Shown here: positions 7,517-12,132 of the stretch, piece by piece | Numbering within the stretch: position 1 is the stretch's first letter | Layout: each line of letters opens with the position of its first letter | DNA from: Deltaproteobacteria bacterium | GTDB lineage: Bacteria; Desulfobacterota; GWC2-55-46 | Direction: 5' to 3' | NCBI GenBank assembly: GCA_016218095.1 | Contig: JACREV010000105.1 | Coordinates: forward strand, 1 to 12,132 | DNA: 12,132 nucleotides | Notes under the pieces: model-generated | The model's input: only the letters and a program-made list of their open reading frames with translations | Told to the model about the DNA's origin: nothing | Database searches by the model: none | Position numbers and translations under genes: made by a program

Positions 7517-7609
7517 CCGGGTGCTCGGCGCACCGCCGGAGTTTACATCAAGCCTTTTCGGCTGATCTGACCCTCAGCCGTTTATACAACTTTGCCCGTC
7601 CGGCAAGGA
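7517..7609 (-). other. Series of three inverted repeats after the dprA stop
   Basis: Reading leftward from the dprA TAG there are three potential hairpins. The first is CCTTGCC/GGCAAAG around 7591-7608. The second is a perfect CGGCTGA/TCAGCCG stem at 7559-7580 with an 8-nt loop. The third is a bulged GC stem around GTGC/GCAC at 7517-7540. None is followed by a U-tract on the minus strand; the last is followed by an A-run. They may slow RNases or assist factor-dependent termination before the topA promoter. Confidence 0.5.
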
Positions 7610-8698
7610 CTACCTCTTTGAAAACCTCTTCCCCGCCTCCTGTCTTACGAGCCCCTTGAGCTCCATCTGCATTAGGAGGGCCGAGGCCTTTGCCGCGCCC
7701 AGGTCCGTGATACCGGCTATCTCGTCTATGTGGAGCGCCTCGTCCCTGAGCGCCTTCCATACGAGGAGTTCGTCCCCGGCTATCTCCCTCTTTCCCTTTT
7801 GGGGCCCGCCCTCTTCCTTTGGCGCTATCGTTATCGAGAGCGCCTCGAATATGTCGTCGACCGACGTGACTATCGCCGCGCCTTCCTTTATGAGCCTGTT
7901 CGTCCCGGCGCTTCTTCCGGACGTTATCTGCCCGGGAACCGCGAGTACCTCTCTATTATAGTCGAGCGAGAGCCTCGCGGTCATGAGCGCGCCGCTCCTT
8001 AAAGGCGCCTCCGCTACGACGACGCCGTCGGAGACGCCGCTTATTATCCTGTTCCTCTTCGGGAAATTATACCCAACGGGCGGCGTCCCCATCGGGTATT
8101 CGGAGACGACGAGCCCCTTATCAATTATCTCGTTATAGAGCTTCGCGTTCTCTCCCGGGTACGGCACATCCACCCCTGTGCCGAGTACCGCCACGGTGAA
8201 CCCGCCCACGGAGAGCGCGCCCCTGTGCGCGTAGGCATCGCACCCGCGCGCCATGCCGCTTGTAACCGTCACGCCCGCGGAGGCGAGGTCTCTCGCCAGC
8301 GTCTCCGATACCTTAAGCCCGTAGTGCGTGGGCCGCCTCGTGCCGACTATGGCTACCGAGGGCGCCTCAAAATCGCTTCCCCTGCCCTTCATATACAACA
8401 GGCACGGCGCGTCGGGTATCTCGCGTAAAAGGGGCGGGTACTCGGGTCCGTCGAACGGGACTACGCGCGCCCCGGCCTCCTTTACGAGCGCTATTTCCCT
8501 ATCCACCCAGCCCCAGTCGTCGAACGCCTTTATCGACGAAGCGAACTCGGTCGAGTATGCGTCGAGAGCGGCCTTCGACCCGGCGAAGACCGCCTCGATT
8601 GCGCCGAACCTCTCGAGTATCTCCGCTGTCGGGAAGCGCCCTATCCCCTTTACTCGGCTGAGGGCAAGCCAGTGCTTCAATGTGCTTTCAGCATTCAT
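7610..8698 (-). CDS. dprA: DNA-processing protein DprA (Smf)
   Basis: DprA binds incoming single-stranded DNA during natural transformation and loads RecA on it; the gene is also widespread in bacteria not known to be transformable. The 362-aa protein has an N-terminal SAM/helix-hairpin-helix-like region (LALSRVKGIGRFPTAEIL, 11-28). The Rossmann-type DprA core follows (about 85-290), with AIVGTRRPT (116-124), SGMARGCDAYAH (147-158), FPKRNRIISG (212-221), SGALMTA (235-241) and GTNRLIKEGA (265-274). A C-terminal winged-helix domain covers about 300-362. The ATG at 8698 lacks a clear Shine-Dalgarno sequence, so translation may be weak or depend on upstream genes. It lies 82 nt after the LysM gene and before topA. 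Confidence 0.97.
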   Translation of the reverse strand: MNAESTLKHWLALSRVKGIGRFPTAEILERFGAIEAVFAGSKAALDAYSTEFASSIKAFDDWGWVDREIALVKEAGARVVPFDGPEYPPLLREIPDAPCLLYMKGRGSDFEAPSVAIVGTRRPTHYGLKVSETLARDLASAGVTVTSGMARGCDAYAHRGALSVGGFTVAVLGTGVDVPYPGENAKLYNEIIDKGLVVSEYPMGTPPVGYNFPKRNRIISGVSDGVVVAEAPLRSGALMTARLSLDYNREVLAVPGQITSGRSAGTNRLIKEGAAIVTSVDDIFEALSITIAPKEEGGPQKGKREIAGDELLVWKALRDEALHIDEIAGITDLGAAKASALLMQMELKGLVRQEAGKRFSKR

Positions 8699-8744
8699 AA
8701 AGTGCCGGAGTCTGCCGGTTTAAGGGGATACGGACTTGGGGCCT

Positions 8745-8768
8745 CAGGCGGGGCTGACGCCCCGCCTG
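8745..8768 (-). other. Strong GC hairpin between the LysM gene and dprA
   Basis: A perfect 10-bp stem, CAGGCGGGGC with GCCCCGCCTG, closes a 4-nt loop (TGAC). It begins 12 nt after the LysM-gene stop. No T-run follows on either strand, so it is either a non-canonical terminator or a stabilising/attenuating structure inside the cpoB-LysM-dprA transcript. Confidence 0.6.
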
Positions 8769-8780
8769 CAGTCCATCCGG

Positions 8781-9938
8781 TCAATTGGTGCGGAGCGTGG
8801 ATATCCTGTCGCCCAAGTTGATGGGCAGGAAGCTCTTTATCACGATGCAGGACGACGTGGTCTCGCCGGGCTCCAGGACCACGGCCGCGCCGAGCTCAAC
8901 GGGGGGCATGATCAAATCCCTGTCGTCGTCATTAAGGTCGGGCACGGACCCTTTCGGCCTGTATACCCTTAGCAGGTTGCCCTTCTTGAGCCCGTCCCTC
9001 GCGCCCATATCCACATACGCGATGTCTCCGTTGACGAGGTTCTCGGTCCCCTCGGCGCCAAAGACTATGAAGCCGGAGAGGTCCTTCTCGGCCTCGGTTA
9101 TCTCGACCTCTGTCAGAGCGGGCCTCAATGTGTTGAGCTTTGCGCCGGTCGGTATCTCCTTGTAAGAGAGGTCTATCCGCGCCTCGGCAACGTCGCCTTT
9201 TATTCCGGTAATAACAAGCTCCCCGAGTATGTCTACAACGGAGCCTATCTCGCCGCCTGTCTGCGGGTGCTTCACTTCCCCGTCCTCGAGGAATATCGAG
9301 AACCTCTCGCCCTCCTTAACAGGGCTCCTGAACGAGGCGTAGACGAAATCGCCCTGGGTTACATATACATTCGAATCCTGCTTGACCGCGACGATCGTCC
9401 CTGTCGCGGCGAGGTCTGTTACGGAGATGAAGCCCCTCCTGGAGATGGCATGCGCCTTTACGGACGGCTTCGGCTCAGTCTGGAGAGCGGCCTCCACGGG
9501 CGCGGCCTGGGAAATCGCCTCCGCCTGCTTTTCCGCCCCCGGCTCAGGCTCAAGCACCACCACCTTGGCTTCCGCCCCAACGCCTGCCGCCTCAAGGGTC
9601 ACTACCGGCAACGCCTCGGCGCCCGCATCCTTTTTGCCCACTATCTCGATCCCTCCGGGAGTGATCCTCACGATGTCGCCGGGGTATATTAGATGGGGGT
9701 TCTTTATATACGGGTTTATCTTCCAGATGGAGGGCCACTTGAAGGGGTTGTTCAAGAACCTCTTGGAGATGTCCCAGAGCGTGTCCCGCGGGACTATTTT
9801 GTATTCGACCGGGGTTTCCGCGGCCTCCACCGCCTTGTCCCCTCCCGCGTCCTTGATTGCGGCGTCATCCGCAAGGGCCGCGGTAGAAGCGGAGAGAAGC
9901 AGGACAAAAGCAAACGCCGTCAAGAGATTCCTTTTCAT
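8781..9938 (-). CDS. Secreted LysM-domain protein, putative peptidoglycan binding
   Basis: The 385-aa product starts with a classical signal peptide (MKRNLLTAFAFVLLLSASTA, cleavage probably after ALA at residue 23). One LysM domain follows at about 46-92, starting YKIVPRDTLWDISKRF and ending LIYPGDIVRI. An Ala/Glu/Pro-rich linker of roughly 50 residues leads to a C-terminal half of about 235 residues that I do not recognise; it looks beta-rich. LysM implies periplasmic binding to peptidoglycan. No hydrolase motif is visible. The chosen start is ATG at 9938, because AAGGAGG lies about 4 nt upstream; the adjacent in-frame GTG at 9941 would sit almost on the ribosome site. The gene is 38 nt after cpoB and before dprA. 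A cell-envelope structural or signalling role is inference. Confidence 0.88.
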   Translation of the reverse strand: MKRNLLTAFAFVLLLSASTAALADDAAIKDAGGDKAVEAAETPVEYKIVPRDTLWDISKRFLNNPFKWPSIWKINPYIKNPHLIYPGDIVRITPGGIEIVGKKDAGAEALPVVTLEAAGVGAEAKVVVLEPEPGAEKQAEAISQAAPVEAALQTEPKPSVKAHAISRRGFISVTDLAATGTIVAVKQDSNVYVTQGDFVYASFRSPVKEGERFSIFLEDGEVKHPQTGGEIGSVVDILGELVITGIKGDVAEARIDLSYKEIPTGAKLNTLRPALTEVEITEAEKDLSGFIVFGAEGTENLVNGDIAYVDMGARDGLKKGNLLRVYRPKGSVPDLNDDDRDLIMPPVELGAAVVLEPGETTSSCIVIKSFLPINLGDRISTLRTN

Positions 9939-9976
9939 CACCCCTCCTTAAGGGTCAGACACGTGCCTTTATGCGG

Positions 9977-10702
9977 TCAGCGCCTGGCGAGCTTGTCAAG
10001 CGCCTTCCTGGCCTTGGAAGCGGCCTCGGTGCCGGGGTACTTCCTTACGACCTTCTCGAGATACTCTTTTCCCTTTTCAATATCTTCCATCTCAATACAT
10101 GAGTAAGCCGCCTTCAAAAGCGCGTCCGGGGCCTTGTTCTCCCCCGGATACCTGTCGACTACCTCCCTGAACTTCGCGAGCGCTACAACGAAGTCCTTCT
10201 CCGAGTAGTACGACTCGCCCACCCAATAGAGGGCGTTGTCCGAAAGCGTATGGTCCGGGTAGCCCTTCAAAAACCTTGCGAATACCTTCCTCGACTCCTC
10301 GAAGTTGCCGTTAAGGAAAAGGTCCTGCCCCTTGTTATAAAGCTCATCCGGGCCTTGGGGCCGCTCGTCCTCAACCTTCTGCGCGCCCCTTACCGGAGCG
10401 GCCTCAACCGGCTGGACCGCCCCTGAAGCCCCCTCTTCGAGCGGCACTACCTTAAGCCCCTCGGGCACCACCGGGTGCGAAAGCCTCTCTATGTCGGCCT
10501 TCGCTGTCTCGAGCTTCTCATGAAGAAGGCTCAACTTGTTATTGAGGTCCTCGAACTTCGCGTCCCGCTCGTCAAGCGACGACTTAAGCTCGGTGACCTT
10601 GCGCCCGAGCTCGTCGACCTTCTTCTCGTGCTCGCCCATACCGGCGCAACCGGCAAGGGAAAACGCCGCCACAACGCTCAATACTATCGCCTTGTTCTTC
10701 AT
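9977..10702 (-). CDS. CpoB/YbgF-like lipoprotein with coiled coil and TPR repeats
   Basis: CpoB (YbgF) works with the Tol-Pal system to coordinate outer-membrane constriction and septal peptidoglycan synthesis. This 241-aa version begins MKNKAIVLSVVAAFSLAGCA, a lipoprotein signal peptide with lipobox LAGC and lipidated Cys19; classical CpoB is periplasmic rather than lipidated. A coiled coil covers about 24-76 and an Ala/Pro/Glu-rich linker runs to about 117. Three tetratricopeptide repeats fill 118-225 (PDELYNKGQDLFLNGNFEES..., ALYWVGESYYSEKDFVVALA..., ALLKAAYSCIEMEDIEKGKE...). The ATG at 10702 was chosen because it opens the signal peptide; a TTG at 10738 would add 12 residues from what looks like promoter DNA. 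No tolB or pal gene adjoins it here. An outer-membrane assembly lipoprotein of similar TPR architecture is an alternative. Confidence 0.88.
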   Translation of the reverse strand: MKNKAIVLSVVAAFSLAGCAGMGEHEKKVDELGRKVTELKSSLDERDAKFEDLNNKLSLLHEKLETAKADIERLSHPVVPEGLKVVPLEEGASGAVQPVEAAPVRGAQKVEDERPQGPDELYNKGQDLFLNGNFEESRKVFARFLKGYPDHTLSDNALYWVGESYYSEKDFVVALAKFREVVDRYPGENKAPDALLKAAYSCIEMEDIEKGKEYLEKVVRKYPGTEAASKARKALDKLARR

Positions 10703-10709
10703 TTCCCCA

Positions 10710-10738
10710 AAAATATCCCCCACAGCCGTTTTTGTCAA
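10710..10738 (-). promoter_or_regulatory. Sigma-70-type promoter for cpoB, nearly leaderless
   Basis: On the minus strand TTGACA (10738-10733) is separated by exactly 17 bp from TATTTT (10715-10710). Only 7 nt lie between the -10 box and the A of the cpoB ATG at 10702, so transcription would begin at or next to the start codon. The terminator-like inverted repeat immediately upstream supports a new transcription unit here. Confidence 0.6.
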
Positions 10739-10749
10739 GGAAAAACAAT

Positions 10750-10811
10750 AAACTGAACAGTCCCCTGGGGAAAACTTTTTATAAAAAGTTTCTCTCAGGA
10801 CTTTTCAGTTT
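10750..10811 (-). terminator. 62-nt imperfect inverted repeat, probable terminator after engB
   Basis: The centre is a perfect 20-nt palindrome (10772-10791, AAACTTTTTAT core). Pairing extends outwards through GGGG/CTCT and CCT/AGG at 10764-10799. After a 2-nt bulge it continues through AAACTGA/TCAGTTT to 10750 and 10811. On the minus strand the structure is followed by TATTGTTTTT (10749-10740), a U-rich tail, and then the cpoB promoter. It lies about 90 nt past the engB stop. Its size is unusual for a simple terminator. Confidence 0.55.
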
Positions 10812-10865
10812 TCATCGACCTCCCTGCCGGACGGGCGTCGGGGCTTTTCGCCTCCTGTTATTTTT

Positions 10866-10880
10866 ACGCCTTAGAGGCGT
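10866..10880. other. Short inverted repeat downstream of engB
   Basis: ACGCCT and AGGCGT form a perfect 6-bp dyad around TAG, some 20 nt past the engB stop. On the minus strand it is followed by an A-run (AAAAATAAC), not a U-tract, so it is not a normal terminator. It could be an RNA-stabilising element. Confidence 0.35.
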
Positions 10881-10899
10881 TTGAAGTCAGTGACCGCTA

Positions 10900-11493
10900 T
10901 CACGCCCGGGGAGGCGGGGCCGAGATCATCTCGCATATCTTTTTCCCGAGGTCGAGCTTCCCCTCGCCGGTCGTGGCCGAGAATAATACCGCCTCGTGCG
11001 CCGGGATGATCTTTTTAAGTACCTTCAGGCGTGACGCGAGCTGGTTCTTCGAGAGCTTGTCGATCTTGGTAAAGACGGTGGAGACCGGGATGCCGAAGCC
11101 CTCTATCCAGTCGTACAGTTTCAGCTCCGCCTCTCCGGCGTCCCTTCTCGGGTCGAGGATGAGGAACGCGCCCTTCAAGTTCTGCCTCTCCGAGAGGTAT
11201 TCACCGATCATCCCCTCCCACGAGCGCCTCTCCTCGTGGGAGACCTTGGCGTATCCGAAACCCGGGAGGTCCACGAGGCGGAACTCCCCGTTGATCGAGT
11301 AGAAGTTTATGGTCCGGGTCTTTCCGGGCGTGGAGCTCGTCTTGGCCAGGGCCTTCCTCATGGTGAAGGAGTTTATGAGCGAGGATTTCCCGACGTTCGA
11401 CCTGCCGATGAGCGCTATCTCCGGTAGTCTGTCCCTGGGCCAGCCCTGCGCGGCCACGGCGCTTGTAATGAACTCGGCGGATGTTATCTTCAA
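10900..11493 (-). CDS. engB: Ribosome biogenesis GTPase EngB (YihA/YsxC)
   Basis: EngB is a small essential GTPase needed for late assembly of the large ribosomal subunit. The 197-aa product shows G1 GRSNVGKS (30-37), the PGKTRTINFY switch region (56-65), G3 DLPGFGYAK (75-83), G4 TKID (142-145) and G5 FSATTGEGK (171-179). The TTG at 11493 was chosen because it yields MKITSAEFITSAV, which matches the start of characterised homologues such as Bacillus YsxC, and because GAGGA lies 4 nt upstream. A GTG at 11538 would add 15 residues (MSQPTRRSSPSHEDI) and overlap the upstream gene by 38 nt; it is less likely. Only 7 nt separate the TTG from the stop of the gspE-like gene, suggesting coupled translation. 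Confidence 0.95.
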   Translation of the reverse strand: MKITSAEFITSAVAAQGWPRDRLPEIALIGRSNVGKSSLINSFTMRKALAKTSSTPGKTRTINFYSINGEFRLVDLPGFGYAKVSHEERRSWEGMIGEYLSERQNLKGAFLILDPRRDAGEAELKLYDWIEGFGIPVSTVFTKIDKLSKNQLASRLKVLKKIIPAHEAVLFSATTGEGKLDLGKKICEMISAPPPRA

Positions 11494-11500
11494 TATGTCC

Positions 11501-12132
11501 TCATGTGACGGAGATGACCTCCTCGTAGGTTGTGACACCCTGGAGCATCTTCCTTATGGCGGATTCGCGGAGCATCGACATGCCTTCGGCGCGCGCGGCC
11601 TTTTGTATTACGGTAGAGTCGGAGGTCTTGGCGACTATCGCCTTTATCTTGTCTGAAAAGTCGAGTATCTCGAATACTCCCGTCCTGCCCTTGTAGCCCG
11701 TCCCCCTGCACTCGGTGCACCCCTCGCCGTAATAGACCTTGTACTCTTTTTCCTTGAGCCTCAGGTATTCGACCTCCTCGTGTTTCAGCACCCTCGTCTT
11801 CCTGCAGTTCGAGCAGATCTTCCGCACGAGCCTCTGGGCTATTATGCCGACTACGGTCGAGTTTATGAGGAAGCCCGGGATGCCCAAGTCCATGAGCCTC
11901 GTGACCGAAGATGGCGCGTCGTTGGTGTGGAGTGTGGAGAATACGAGGTGTCCGGTGAGCGCGGCCTGCACGGCGTTATCGGCCGTCTCTCTGTCCCTTA
12001 TCTCGCCGACCATGATGATGTCGGGGTCCTGCCTGAGGATGGTCCTCAGGGACCCCGCGAAGTCGACGCCTATCTGGGGCTGGACCCCGACCTGGTTGAA
12101 CTCCTCCACTATCATCTCTATCGGGTCCTCGA
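11501..12132 (-). CDS. GspE/PilB-family secretion or type IV pilus ATPase, C-terminal part (5' end outside the window)
   Basis: This is the C-terminal 209 residues of a hexameric cytoplasmic ATPase that drives type II secretion or type IV pilus assembly. The visible part begins EDPIEM, the stretch that normally follows the P-loop and Asp box. It then has RQDPDIIMVGEIRDRETA (Walker B), TGHLVFSTLHTNDAPSSVTRL (His box) and a tetracysteine zinc site (CSNC, then CTEC some 30 residues later, followed by RGTGYKGRTGVFEIL). It ends QGVTTYEEVISVT. The Walker A motif and N-terminal domains are beyond position 12132, so GspE cannot be separated from PilB or MshE. All visible motifs are intact. It lies 7 nt upstream of engB. 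Confidence 0.95.
   Translation of the reverse strand, partial: EDPIEMIVEEFNQVGVQPQIGVDFAGSLRTILRQDPDIIMVGEIRDRETADNAVQAALTGHLVFSTLHTNDAPSSVTRLMDLGIPGFLINSTVVGIIAQRLVRKICSNCRKTRVLKHEEVEYLRLKEKEYKVYYGEGCTECRGTGYKGRTGVFEILDFSDKIKAIVAKTSDSTVIQKAARAEGMSMLRESAIRKMLQGVTTYEEVISVT

Noticed and set aside
10703..10738. TTG at 10738 as the start of cpoB
   Set aside because: It would add 12 residues ahead of an otherwise perfect lipoprotein signal peptide and would translate the promoter spacer.

Overview
The window is a chromosomal housekeeping segment from a Gram-negative bacterium. The outer-membrane lifestyle is indicated by a lipoprotein signal peptidase, a lipobox-bearing CpoB-like lipoprotein and a type II secretion/type IV pilus ATPase. 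The DNA is GC-rich by eye, and the genes strongly prefer AGG for Arg and ATA for Ile. That codon bias, a receiver-PilZ regulator and the cpoB-LysM-dprA-topA linkage fit a deltaproteobacterial-type lineage (Desulfobacterota, Nitrospirota or a relative). This placement is inference and I cannot name a genus. There is no phage, transposase, CRISPR array, tRNA or rRNA, and nothing looks recently transferred.

Layout. Positions 1-671 (minus) hold the N-terminal 223 codons of uvrB. A divergent intergenic region (672-939) carries two imperfect tandem copies of an 81-bp unit. On the plus strand, ileS (940-3735) and lspA overlap and form a two-gene unit. A strong terminator at 4221-4256 serves the convergent minus-strand gene at 4301-5044, which encodes a receiver-PilZ protein. 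After a 230-bp spacer with a C10 tract, everything else reads leftward on the minus strand: topA (5275-7413), dprA (7610-8698), a secreted LysM protein (8781-9938), a cpoB/ybgF-like lipoprotein (9977-10702), engB (10900-11493) and the 3' part of a GspE/PilB ATPase gene (11501 to the window end).

Logic. cpoB and the LysM gene (38-bp gap) are probably co-transcribed with dprA from a good sigma-70-type promoter at 10710-10738 that sits almost on the cpoB start codon. A large inverted repeat at 10750-10811 just upstream can terminate the gspE-engB transcript. topA has its own extended -10 element. The gspE-like gene and engB are almost contiguous and probably translationally coupled.

I found no convincing new multi-gene system. 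The observations most worth following are small. The ileS/lspA junction reads ATAA where ATGA would be expected, suggesting an AUA start for lspA. cpoB may be leaderless. A 16-22 nt motif recurs in three intergenic sites, one of them the end of the 81-bp tandem repeat. TopA has a third zinc finger missing one Cys, and the PilZ domain lacks its RxxxR motif.
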